A stretch of DNA of 64,000 nt from Candidatus Ozemobacteraceae bacterium. Lineage in GTDB: Bacteria > Muiribacteriota > Ozemobacteria > Ozemobacterales > Ozemobacteraceae. Where the stretch lies: positions 1 to 64,000 of the forward strand of contig DAOSOK010000008.1 in assembly GCA_035373905.1 (NCBI GenBank). Reading direction: 5' to 3'. The stretch's first letter is position 1, and every line of letters begins with the position of its first letter. Both the position numbers and the translations under genes were made by a program. This document shows positions 1 through 7,065 of this stretch, one piece after another. Under the pieces are notes generated by a model. The model ran no database searches. It was not told the origin of the DNA and worked only from the letters and a program-made list of their open reading frames with translations.

Positions 1-51
1 TTAGGCACGCCGCCAGCGTTAGTCCTGAGCCAGGATCAAACTCTCCACGAA
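1..51 (-). rRNA. rrs: 16S ribosomal RNA, 5' end only
   Basis: Read on the minus strand, positions 44-22 give the universal 16S start AGAGTTTGATCCTGGCTCAG, followed by the conserved helix sequence AACGCTGGCGGCGTGCC. By analogy with E. coli numbering, where this motif begins at nucleotide 8, the mature 5' end lies near position 51. The rest of the gene is outside the window. Fifty-one nucleotides are too few to place the organism. Confidence 0.97.
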
Positions 52-264
52 AATTTTTCAAAAACAGATTCTTGCGAATCCGCCTTTTATCAACTCATGG
101 AGTTTTATATCCCGAATTACTTCGGTCTAACAAACTCAACTTCCTTGGCGTAATCTTGCGATCACGCTCGGAAGCCCACTTGGCGTCTTCCTTGGTCCCT
201 CGATCTTATTCTCAATGAGCTCCGGTCTTTCGATCGGTTCCTTCGGGGCTTGCGGCCTCGTTGG
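52..264 (-). other. rRNA operon leader (5' external transcribed spacer)
   Basis: About 210 nt separate the predicted rRNA promoter start site from the 16S 5' end. No plausible protein is encoded. Small stems are visible, for example GATTC-GCAA-GAATC (67-80) and AACTC-cat-GAGTT (around 92-104). I could not identify a convincing boxA-type antitermination sequence. The function as rRNA leader follows from position only. Confidence 0.7.
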
Positions 265-271
265 TAGGGTT

Positions 272-321
272 ATATTACCAGCTTCGGCTTCCCGAGTCAA
301 CTACCTTTTTTTAATTTTTTT
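272..321 (-). promoter_or_regulatory. rRNA operon promoter with UP-like element
   Basis: On the minus strand a -35 hexamer TTGACT (295-300) and a -10 hexamer TAATAT (272-277) are separated by exactly 17 bp. Immediately upstream is a run of A and T bases (304-321). This is the arrangement of a strong sigma70-type rRNA promoter with an UP element contacting the RNA polymerase alpha C-terminal domain. The predicted start site lies about 215 nt before the 16S 5' end. Confidence 0.85.
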
Positions 322-497
322 CGGCCTGCGACCGGGGTTTGCGGTGTACCAGTATACAGTTCATACAGGAGATAGGAAACGTCTGTGGGGAGGGAGAGAG
401 CCACCCCATGCAGGTTTTGCAATTTCTTCAGTACTTGCGGCACCCTATTCCTTCCATCCGTCCGTCATGGTCTGCAAAAATTGTTTCAGGATTTCCC

Positions 498-1307
498 TCA
501 TTTTCCAGAGGGCGTTCTTGCGTATCGGAGCGTGATGCCGTTCCGGAATGCGACGATCTGGGCGAGGATTTCGAGAGCGATCTCCTCGGGGGTCGTGCTC
601 CCGAGATGGATGCCGATGGGCGCGAAAATGTTCTCGACCCGCTTCGGGTCGGCTCCCGATGCCAGTATGCTCTTTTTCATTTCCGCGACTTTCCTGGCCG
701 AGCCGATCATCCCCACATATTCGGCCGGCGATGCGACGGCCTGCTCCAGCACTTCGAGATCGTGCAGGTGGCCGGGCGTGACGATGACGACGGCATCCGT
801 CGCCTCGACGCCGATCGCCGCGACGCTCCCCGGGTAGGGGCGGCAGATCACGTGCTCGATCTCGGGAAACCTCGACGCATCGGCGTATTCCGGCCGGTCG
901 TCGACGAGCGCCACATGAAAACGCATCTGGGAAGCAAGCCGGGCAAGGGCGAAGCCGATATGCCCGCCGCCAAAGATGACGATCCGGTTCCGGTCCGCCA
1001 TGTATTCGAGAAAAACCTTCACGTTGCCGCCGCAGACAGGCTCGCCGCTGTCTATCTCGTTCGAGAGATCGTAAGAAAGCAGTCTCGTTCCGCCCCGCTC
1101 CGGGAACAGTTCCAGCGCGGCCCTTCTGGTCCGCTCCTCGTTGATACCGCCCCCGACCGTTCCGGCCGTCCGGCCGTCCTCGAAGACGATCATGCGCTGT
1201 CCCGATTTTCCAGGGCTGCTGCCGTCAACTTCGACGACAGTGCAGAGCACGAACGGTTTGCGACTGTTGAACGCTTCCTGAAGTTCCCTGAACAATTCCG
1301 TGGCCAT
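498..1307 (-). CDS. xdhC: XdhC/CoxI family molybdoenzyme maturation protein
   Basis: This 269-residue protein has the XdhC/CoxI layout. The N-terminal domain carries GSSPGKSGQRM (29-39), and a C-terminal Rossmann domain has the dinucleotide loop GGGHIG (113-118), with YVGMIGSARK (197-206) and the closing IHLGSTTPEEIALEI stretch (233-247). Family members bind molybdenum cofactor and help sulfurate and insert it into xanthine dehydrogenase or related hydroxylases. Length and motifs are typical and it looks intact. No molybdenum hydroxylase gene is in this window, so its client is unknown. The ATG has an AAGGA-like ribosome binding site and it is transcribed away from the methyltransferase gene. 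Confidence 0.9.
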   Translation of the reverse strand: MATELFRELQEAFNSRKPFVLCTVVEVDGSSPGKSGQRMIVFEDGRTAGTVGGGINEERTRRAALELFPERGGTRLLSYDLSNEIDSGEPVCGGNVKVFLEYMADRNRIVIFGGGHIGFALARLASQMRFHVALVDDRPEYADASRFPEIEHVICRPYPGSVAAIGVEATDAVVIVTPGHLHDLEVLEQAVASPAEYVGMIGSARKVAEMKKSILASGADPKRVENIFAPIGIHLGSTTPEEIALEILAQIVAFRNGITLRYARTPSGK

Positions 1308-1369
1308 GCGAACATTCCTTTCGATGTCGGATCCGCCTCATGCGGTCGTATCGTTTCTGTCCCGAATTG

Positions 1370-1398
1370 TAAATACTCGCTTTCCCAGAATCCAGCAA
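1370..1398 (-). promoter_or_regulatory. candidate promoter of xdhC
   Basis: On the minus strand TTGCTG (1393-1398) and TATTTA (1370-1375) are separated by 17 bp, about 65 bp before the xdhC start. Both hexamers are imperfect, so this is only a plausible sigma70-type promoter. Confidence 0.4.
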
Positions 1399-1423
1399 TA
1401 CTTTCATCTTCCTTCGAGTCATC

Positions 1424-1450
1424 CGCAGATCACGCAGATGGCGGAGATGT
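1424..1450. repeat. short tandem 9-mer repeat, CGCAGATNN type
   Basis: Three adjacent 9-bp units, CGCAGATCA, CGCAGATGG and CGGAGATGT, lie in the 363-bp gap between xdhC and the methyltransferase gene. A related array of four units is at 26271-26306, also intergenic, so this is a dispersed non-coding repeat family rather than a chance run. Confidence 0.6.
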
Positions 1451-1483
1451 CGCCATTCGCTATTGAATAGGCATATTTATATT

Positions 1484-1507
1484 ATAAAGGCACGACCGGG
1501 CCTTTAT
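1484..1507. repeat. intergenic stem-loop in the xdhC-methyltransferase gap
   Basis: Arms ATAAAGGC (1484-1491) and GCCTTTAT (1500-1507) enclose an 8-nt loop and are followed by a T-rich stretch. It could terminate transcripts entering the gap or lie in the leader of the methyltransferase mRNA. Both neighbouring genes point away from it, so a terminator role for either is not obvious. The rest of 1508-1660 shows no gene, only weak internal symmetry. Confidence 0.4.
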
Positions 1508-1670
1508 TTCTCATTTTCCGAATCTTCGAAAAATGTCCCGGAGAGGGCTTTTTCTCGTTCAAGGCTCTTTCCCGAAGGCGGTTTTTCGAGAAAGGCAACA
1601 GAAGCGTCAAGAAAACCCTTCGATGCGCCGATAACTTCCCTGATCGGTAGAAATCGTATTCGGAGGCATC

Positions 1671-2891
1671 ATGAGCGCCCACCCCCTGTTCGCGTCACCG
1701 GAGACCGTCCGCTCCGTTCCCGGCAATGCCGGATTCATCGAAACGCCCCTTGGAGCGGTTCCCCGCATCTACGACGAATTCTGGACCGCGAAACAGCGCC
1801 AGATGCACTCGCTGCATTACGCCCTTTCGTATCGGGCCTCGTTCAAACCCGAGCTGCCCGACTACTTCATCCGAAAGTTCACGCGGCCGGGCGACGCCGT
1901 CGGCGACCCGTTCGGCGGCCGCGGCACGACGTTGCTCCAGGCGAACCTCCTCGGCCGGCGCGGCCACAGCAACGATGTGAACCCGCTTTCAGAGCGCATC
2001 GCCCGGCCCAAGGTCAATCCCGTGACGGTCGAAGCGGTCGAACGCCGTCTGCAGCAGATCCCGCTCGAGGCCCCCCGCGATCTTTCCCGGGAAGAGGATC
2101 TCAGCATGTTCTATCATCCGCAGACCTACATGGAGCTTCTGAATCTGCGGGATTATCTGAAAACGCACCGGGATGCGACCGACCGGTTCATCGAGATGCT
2201 TGCGCTCTCCCGCCTTCACGGTCATTCGCCGGGCTTCTTCTCAGCCTACTCGTTCCCGCAGATCTCGATTCCAAAGGCGAACCAGGTCAAGATCAACCGC
2301 ACGCGGGGCGCGGATCCCGAGTATCGCGACATCGCTTCCCGCATCGTCAAGAAGGCGAAGAGCGCGCTGAAAGACGGACAACTCGACGAGATCAGGCAAC
2401 ATGGGAAAAACACCGTCATCACGACGGGCGATTCCCGGAACCTGAAGGGATGGGCCGACCACAGCGTCGATCTGATCGTCACCTCGCCCCCGTTTCTCAA
2501 CACGGTCGATTACGTGCAGGATACCTGGCTCGAGACCTGGTTCTGCGGCATCGACTCGCAGAAGCTCGAGAAGGTCGTCGTCCAGACGCCCGATCTCGGG
2601 GAGTGGATGCAGTTCATCTCGGACACGCTCGCGGAGCTTCACCGCGTCGTGAAGAAGGGCGGCCTGGTGGCGATGGAAGTTGGCGAGGTGCGATATCAGG
2701 GCGAGCTGATCAACCTCGACGAGGCAGTTGTCAACCTGACGTGCAGCAAGAAATACAACGCCGGCCAGTTCAAGGTCGTCGAAGTCTACGTGCAGAGTCA
2801 GGAGTTCACGAAGCTGGCCAATTGTTTCAAGGTCACCAACAATCTTCTGGGAACGAACACGAACCGGATCGTCCTGATGGAAAACATCTAG
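1671..2891 (+). CDS. site-specific DNA methyltransferase, solitary
   Basis: This 406-residue protein carries the two hallmark motifs of amino-methylating DNA methyltransferases. The AdoMet-binding motif I is DPFGGRGTT (79-87) and the catalytic motif IV is TSPPF (271-275). SPP(F/Y) forms are typical of N4-cytosine enzymes, though some N6-adenine enzymes share it. The motif order is I before IV with a long spacer that probably holds the target-recognition region. The ATG follows a GGAGG site (1662-1666). No restriction endonuclease gene is adjacent, so it is likely an orphan or regulatory methylase. It leads a plus-strand run with divIVA only 11 nt downstream. Confidence 0.85.
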   Translation: MSAHPLFASPETVRSVPGNAGFIETPLGAVPRIYDEFWTAKQRQMHSLHYALSYRASFKPELPDYFIRKFTRPGDAVGDPFGGRGTTLLQANLLGRRGHSNDVNPLSERIARPKVNPVTVEAVERRLQQIPLEAPRDLSREEDLSMFYHPQTYMELLNLRDYLKTHRDATDRFIEMLALSRLHGHSPGFFSAYSFPQISIPKANQVKINRTRGADPEYRDIASRIVKKAKSALKDGQLDEIRQHGKNTVITTGDSRNLKGWADHSVDLIVTSPPFLNTVDYVQDTWLETWFCGIDSQKLEKVVVQTPDLGEWMQFISDTLAELHRVVKKGGLVAMEVGEVRYQGELINLDEAVVNLTCSKKYNAGQFKVVEVYVQSQEFTKLANCFKVTNNLLGTNTNRIVLMENI

Positions 2892-2902
2892 GAGGCAAAC
2901 AG

Positions 2903-3406
2903 ATGAGAATCACACCCCTCGATATCTACCAGCGCGAGTTTTCGCGCAAGAAGATCGGCGGTCTCGACGAGAACGAGGTCTACGACTTTCTGAAGAAGGT
3001 CGGACGCGAATACGAGGCCGTCTACGCCGAGAGCAAGGACCTGAAAGACCAGGTCGAGCGCCTGACGGCCCAGATGAAGGATTATCTCGAGCTCGAGAAG
3101 ACGCTCAAACAGACGCTCATTTCGGCCCAGAAGGCGTCAGGTGACCTCAAGAACAACGCCGAGAAGGAAGCCGAGCTGATCGTGAAGGAAGCCGAGATCC
3201 AGGCCGAGCGCATTCTCGACGAGGCGCGGTCCGAATCCGAGATGGTCGGCAAGGAGATCCGCGAGCTCAAGCGCCAGAAACGCATGCTCAAGGTCGAACT
3301 GAAGACGGTTCTCGAATCGTATATGGCGATGCTGACCGAGGATGGGCCTACGCCCATCAGGGCCGTCCCTTCCGTTTCCAAGGCTCCGGTCGCGGAAGCC
3401 GCCTGA
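2903..3406 (+). CDS. divIVA: DivIVA-domain coiled-coil protein
   Basis: This 167-residue protein begins MRITPLDIYQREFSRK, then GLDENEVYDFLKKV. That is the DivIVA N-terminal membrane-curvature-sensing domain with its I/F-rich loop, and it is followed by a long charged coiled coil (about residues 35-140). Family members mark curved membrane at poles and septa and recruit division or growth proteins. The start is set by an AGGAGG site (2890-2895) eight nt before the ATG. A longer open frame exists upstream in the same phase, but it lies inside the methyltransferase gene and is not coding. It is co-transcribed with its neighbours. Confidence 0.88.
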   Translation: MRITPLDIYQREFSRKKIGGLDENEVYDFLKKVGREYEAVYAESKDLKDQVERLTAQMKDYLELEKTLKQTLISAQKASGDLKNNAEKEAELIVKEAEIQAERILDEARSESEMVGKEIRELKRQKRMLKVELKTVLESYMAMLTEDGPTPIRAVPSVSKAPVAEAA

Positions 3407-3415
3407 CGACCCGCA

Positions 3416-3745
3416 ATGACGCTCGCCTGCCTGCGCCCGCACGCCCGCGGAACGTCCCTCAGCGTTCAGGCGGCGCCGCGGGCGTCACGGTCGGAAATTG
3501 TTGACATCAGCGGGGATCGTTGTAAAATGAGAATCAAGGCGGCTCCTGTCGAGGGGGAAGCCAACGAGGCTCTGACGGCGTTCATCGCCAAGACGTTCGG
3601 CATCACCAAGCGTCAAGTATCTCTGGAACACGGGGCTCGCGGCAAGCAGAAAACGTTCGTTCTTGCCGGCATCGCCCCGGAAACGGTTGAAATCATTCTT
3701 CGGCGTGCGGTTGAAGAATCCGCGCCGGACAAGGAGAGGGCATGA
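3416..3745 (+). CDS. yggU: DUF167 / YggU family protein
   Basis: This 109-residue protein matches the small YggU/DUF167 fold. It has the N-terminal strand LSVQAAPRASRSEI, the conserved KAAPVEGEANEALTAFIA block and the later VSLEHGARGKQKTFVL segment. The biochemical function of the family is not established. In many bacteria yggU lies beside yggT or division genes, which fits its position directly behind divIVA. No clear ribosome binding site precedes the ATG. The last codons overlap the next gene start in an ATGA arrangement, which suggests translational coupling. Confidence 0.85.
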   Translation: MTLACLRPHARGTSLSVQAAPRASRSEIVDISGDRCKMRIKAAPVEGEANEALTAFIAKTFGITKRQVSLEHGARGKQKTFVLAGIAPETVEIILRRAVEESAPDKERA

Positions 3746-4188
3746 AAATCCAGTACTGGCTCTGGGCGTTATGGGGAGCCATGTTTCTGTCGATGCTCCT
3801 GAAGTGGAAGATCGACACCTATATGGTCGTGGCCCTCATCATTCTTCCCATCCTGATCGTCCTCATGGAAATGAAAGACGAGATTTCCGCTCTCCAGGAA
3901 GAATCGAAGCACCAGCGGAAGTTCGTCATGGACCGCTTCGCCGTCCTTTCCGACAAGCAGAAAGACCTCGCCAACCAGTTCGAGAAGAAGGTCGTCGTCG
4001 ACTTCGCCGAGTTCGCCAAGAGCAACCCGCCTCCCGAAAAGGAGCAGCGGCCGCCCGCGGGCAACAAGAAGAAGAAGTCCGGCAAGCGGCCGGAAGCCGG
4101 CGAAGAGGCCGGCGGCGAGGCCCAGGCAGATCAGTCCGTCGATCTCGCCGAAGCGGACGAGAGAGACGCCGAGAAAAAAGAAGCCTGA
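3742..4188 (+). CDS. small membrane protein with charged cytoplasmic tail
   Basis: I do not recognise a named family. The 148-residue protein starts with two closely spaced hydrophobic segments (about residues 5-20 and 26-43). A coiled-coil-like stretch (about 44-85) follows, then a low-complexity tail rich in Lys, Glu, Pro and Ala. It overlaps yggU by 4 nt and ends the divIVA run just before a terminator. Position and topology would suit a membrane partner of DivIVA, but that is inference. Confidence 0.75.
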   Translation: MKIQYWLWALWGAMFLSMLLKWKIDTYMVVALIILPILIVLMEMKDEISALQEESKHQRKFVMDRFAVLSDKQKDLANQFEKKVVVDFAEFAKSNPPPEKEQRPPAGNKKKKSGKRPEAGEEAGGEAQADQSVDLAEADERDAEKKEA

Positions 4189-4210
4189 CAGCAAGACTGT
4201 TTTCCAGCGA

Positions 4211-4246
4211 GAATCCCCGGTCACGACGCCGGGGATTCGTTCTTTT
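4211..4246 (+). terminator. intrinsic terminator of the divIVA run
   Basis: A perfect 10-bp stem, GAATCCCCGG (4211-4220) with CCGGGGATTC (4229-4238), has an 8-nt loop and is followed by GTTCTTTT. It begins 23 nt after the last stop codon of the operon. Confidence 0.85.
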
Positions 4247-4273
4247 CGTGCAGCACGCGGTACAGCCGTTTTC

Positions 4274-4302
4274 TTGACACCCTCCGGGATCATCCGTATA
4301 GT
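4274..4302 (+). promoter_or_regulatory. sigma70-type promoter of the phospholipase-M16 operon
   Basis: A perfect -35 hexamer TTGACA (4274-4279) and a -10 hexamer TATAGT (4297-4302) are separated by 17 bp. The predicted leader is about 33 nt to the ATG at 4342. Confidence 0.8.
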
Positions 4303-4341
4303 TACAGTATATGCCCCGCACTCGGGGCCAAGGACGGCATC

Positions 4342-5202
4342 ATGCGCTTACGACACATCATGATCTCACTCGTCATTCTCACGGCCGTGCTGTTTGCTGC
4401 GGCTCCGGCCGATGCATGGGGCGGTCGCACGCACCGCAAGATCACTTCCGACGCCTATTTCATCATGCCGGCCGCGTTCCGCGCCTTTCTCGGGGCGACG
4501 GGCACGGGAGCGAGCGCAAAGAATCCCGCGCTCAAGCCGCTCCTGCAGGCATCCGTCGAACCCGACACCACCCTGAAGGATTTCAGGAACCATGTGTTTC
4601 ACATTCACGGCAGCGACATGGGCAACGGTCCGTTCAAGGTCGAACAGCTTGCGAACGAGATCGTCGACGACATCAAAAGCAAAAAGTCGCGGGCGACGAT
4701 CATCCAGAAGCTCGGCTGGCTGAGCCACTACGTCTCTGATCTCGTTCAGCCGCTTCACACCGGCATCGTCGTCATCGACGGCATCGAAGAAAAGCCGTAT
4801 CACGCCGCCTCCGAGCGGGATATCAACGAGAACGTCCATCTGTTCGGCGTTTCGTTCGAAGGCTGCAGGAAGGTCGAGCGTCTCAGCGCCCTGATGGTAT
4901 ACTGGTCGCTATGGGCAAACAAGTATTACGACGCGATGATCGAGTATTACACGCCGGGAAACCTCAACCAGAAGAAAGGGCGGGCCATCGTCGCCTCCTG
5001 CTACTCACGGGCCGTGAACAACATCGTTCTGATGTGGTATACCATCTGGGCCCGCGCCGGCGGCAAGATCAATCCGAGCATCGACGCCCGGCCGAAGTAT
5101 TTCCCCCCAAATACCGACAAGAACGAGATCTCCCTCCCGCACTCGACCGCCGAGATCGACGAACCCGACGAGGAGGCAGCTCCGGCTCCGGCTTCTGAAT
5201 GA
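4342..5202 (+). CDS. secreted zinc-dependent phospholipase C / P1-nuclease-like protein
   Basis: This 286-residue protein has a Sec signal peptide ending PADA before W26. In this fold the mature N-terminal Trp supplies a zinc ligand. Further conserved ligand candidates are H31 (WGGRTHRKI), D75 in SVEPDTT, H84/H87 and the block HYVSDLVQPLH (129-139). This is the trinuclear-zinc phospholipase C/S1-P1 nuclease family, which cleaves phosphodiester bonds outside the cytoplasm. The C-terminus is Glu/Pro/Ala-rich and disordered. Whether it acts on phospholipids or nucleic acid cannot be told from sequence. Its stop overlaps the M16 peptidase start by 4 nt. Confidence 0.82.
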   Translation: MRLRHIMISLVILTAVLFAAAPADAWGGRTHRKITSDAYFIMPAAFRAFLGATGTGASAKNPALKPLLQASVEPDTTLKDFRNHVFHIHGSDMGNGPFKVEQLANEIVDDIKSKKSRATIIQKLGWLSHYVSDLVQPLHTGIVVIDGIEEKPYHAASERDINENVHLFGVSFEGCRKVERLSALMVYWSLWANKYYDAMIEYYTPGNLNQKKGRAIVASCYSRAVNNIVLMWYTIWARAGGKINPSIDARPKYFPPNTDKNEISLPHSTAEIDEPDEEAAPAPASE

Positions 5203-6512
5203 TCTTTCCCTTCAGCCGCCTGTCGGCTCCCATCGAAACCATCGCGTTCCCGAACGGCCTCCAGCTGGTTCTTCACCCGTTTCCGTCGCCCGCCGTGGGT
5301 TTCGCCTGCCTGATCCGGAGCGGACCGATCTTCGAAACCGCCACGAACAGCGGCGTGTCGCATTTTCTCGAGCACATGCTGTTCCGCGGAACCCCCGAAT
5401 ACCCAACGTCATCCGAGTTGAGCTGCGCGCTCGACCGGGTCGGCTCGGAATCGAACGCGGCGACGTTTTCCGACATGACGATCGTCTCCTGCAAGGTGCT
5501 TCCAGAGTCGCTGGAAGAAGCCATGCGTCTGATCCATCGCATGCTGACCGCGCCGACGTTCAACGGGCTGGCGGCCGAGCGGCGGATCATCCTCGAGGAG
5601 TGTCTCGAGGACGAGGACGAAGAGGGCCAGGTGACCGCGATCGACCAGCTTTCTTCGCAACTCATGTATGGCGACCATCCGTATGCCCTGCCGATCCTGG
5701 GCACGCCCGAAACGGTGAAACGCATCAGACGGCATCATCTCGAGGCGCACCTGCACGATCATTACAGGCCGGAATCCGTCGTCGTCTCGCTGGCGGGGGG
5801 CTTCGATCTCCGAAAGGCCCGAGCCGCCGCCGGGAAGGTGTTCGGGAAATGGCAGCCGGCGCCCCTTCTGCGCGCTCCCGAGCGCCCCGGGCCCGTTCCC
5901 GCGTTGAACGGCCCGCGGATATTGTGCGTCGATTCACCCCGAAGCCAGGTTCAAGCGCGGGTTTCCTTCAGAGCGCTCGCCTTCAACGAACCCGATTTTT
6001 ACGTGCAGAAATCTCTCGTACGCATTTTGGATGCCGGCTCGGGATCGCCCCTGCGACAGGCGATGCAGGATTCGAAGGGGTTCTGCTATTCACTGAGCGT
6101 CGGTACCGATTCCTACGAGAACGCCGGCGCGATCCACATCGACTTTTCCGTTCAGCCGGACGTTCTCGAAGACGCCGTCGGAGAATGCCTCCGGGTGATG
6201 GCGCAGATCGCGAAAGCCCCGCTCGGAAAGGACGTCGTGGACCACATGCTGTACCAGTATGTGAAGGCGAAACGGTTCGCCTCGACCGACGTCTGGGATT
6301 TCTCCGGTCGATACGCCTTCAGGGCGCTGTATCCGTCGCCGATCAGCTTCGCCGAGGAGTTTGCTGCGACCCAGAAGCTCCGGCCGGCGGACATTCATGC
6401 CATGGCGTCACGCCTTCTGCGCCGGGCGCATCTCGGCGTGACGCTCGTCGGCGACATTTCAAAAGCCCGCGCGGCGCGGGTGAAAAAACGATTACGAAGC
6501 TTCCCGGAGTAA
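5199..6512 (+). CDS. M16 family zinc peptidase
   Basis: This 437-residue protein has the inverted zinc motif HFLEH (55-59) and the third ligand Glu in the EECLEDEDEE stretch (133-142), about 76 residues later as in insulinase/mitochondrial processing peptidase-like enzymes. The active half-domain is N-terminal and an inactive M16C-type half follows, the normal single-unit bacterial length. No signal peptide is evident, so it is probably cytoplasmic, although some relatives act in the periplasm. The ATGA overlap with the upstream secreted phosphodiesterase gene indicates a two-gene operon. It converges with the gene ending at 6528. Confidence 0.9.
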   Translation: MIFPFSRLSAPIETIAFPNGLQLVLHPFPSPAVGFACLIRSGPIFETATNSGVSHFLEHMLFRGTPEYPTSSELSCALDRVGSESNAATFSDMTIVSCKVLPESLEEAMRLIHRMLTAPTFNGLAAERRIILEECLEDEDEEGQVTAIDQLSSQLMYGDHPYALPILGTPETVKRIRRHHLEAHLHDHYRPESVVVSLAGGFDLRKARAAAGKVFGKWQPAPLLRAPERPGPVPALNGPRILCVDSPRSQVQARVSFRALAFNEPDFYVQKSLVRILDAGSGSPLRQAMQDSKGFCYSLSVGTDSYENAGAIHIDFSVQPDVLEDAVGECLRVMAQIAKAPLGKDVVDHMLYQYVKAKRFASTDVWDFSGRYAFRALYPSPISFAEEFAATQKLRPADIHAMASRLLRRAHLGVTLVGDISKARAARVKKRLRSFPE

Positions 6513-6527
6513 CGGGAGCCGCACCCC

Positions 6528-7001
6528 TCACTTTTTGATCCTGTCCACCTCGGTCGTTGAGGGCGTCTCCTGGACGATCTTGTGCAGGGCCGTTTTCCGC
6601 TTCCTTTTCACCGCGGGTTTCAACACAGGCTCCGGCTCTTTGGTCGCGACATTCCTGTCGTTCACTGACTTGCTCTGGGACGTCATGCTCATCGGGGAAT
6701 TCGGAGCGCTCATTCCCTTGATTCCGGCAGAGTCGGGCTTGTACGGAACATAATGGACGATCGTCCGCCACTCCCCGTTGATGAGGACCCTGGTTTCGAC
6801 GGCCCGCATTTCGACGAGAGGCGTAGCGGTCGCAATCTGCCCGGTTTTCACCTGTTCTGGCTTGAGGTCGGCCGACATCCGCGAGGCCTCGTCGAAAGAT
6901 CCCGGGACGGCGGCGACAGCGACGGACCAGCCGGCCGCCCACAGCGCGCATGCGGCAACACATCCAATTATATATTTATCAGTATTATATTTTCCGGACA
7001 T
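6528..7001 (-). CDS. exported protein of unknown function
   Basis: I chose the ATG at 7001 because GGAGGGAAGG precedes it; the in-frame extension to 7178 lies inside the neighbouring gene and is not coding. The 157-residue product begins with a short polar head and a hydrophobic segment ending SVAVAAVPG, which looks like a signal peptide. Then comes a domain containing TRVLINGEWRTIVHYVPYKP, and a basic Lys/Arg-rich tail. I do not recognise a family. The start region is one of the A/T-rich islands (6967-6993). It is probably in the same transcript as the dockerin-repeat gene upstream. Confidence 0.7.
   Translation of the reverse strand: MSGKYNTDKYIIGCVAACALWAAGWSVAVAAVPGSFDEASRMSADLKPEQVKTGQIATATPLVEMRAVETRVLINGEWRTIVHYVPYKPDSAGIKGMSAPNSPMSMTSQSKSVNDRNVATKEPEPVLKPAVKRKRKTALHKIVQETPSTTEVDRIKK
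6971..6986. other. TATA-N8-TATT element near a gene start
   Basis: TATA (6971-6974) and TATT (6983-6986) are 12 bp apart start to start. They lie in the first codons of the exported-protein gene, in an A/T-rich island. This is one of fourteen such sites in the window. Confidence 0.4.
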
Positions 7002-7065
7002 CCTTCCCTCCGGTTCCGGGAACCGGGGGCGGCGGCCAGTGCCGCCGCCCCCTCGTCGCGCGTTC

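Noticed and set aside
1463..2902. A long frame that continues in phase into divIVA.
   Set aside because: It runs through the methyltransferase gene in another phase and has low-complexity Arg/Pro-rich translation; the AGGAGG site at 2890 marks the real start.
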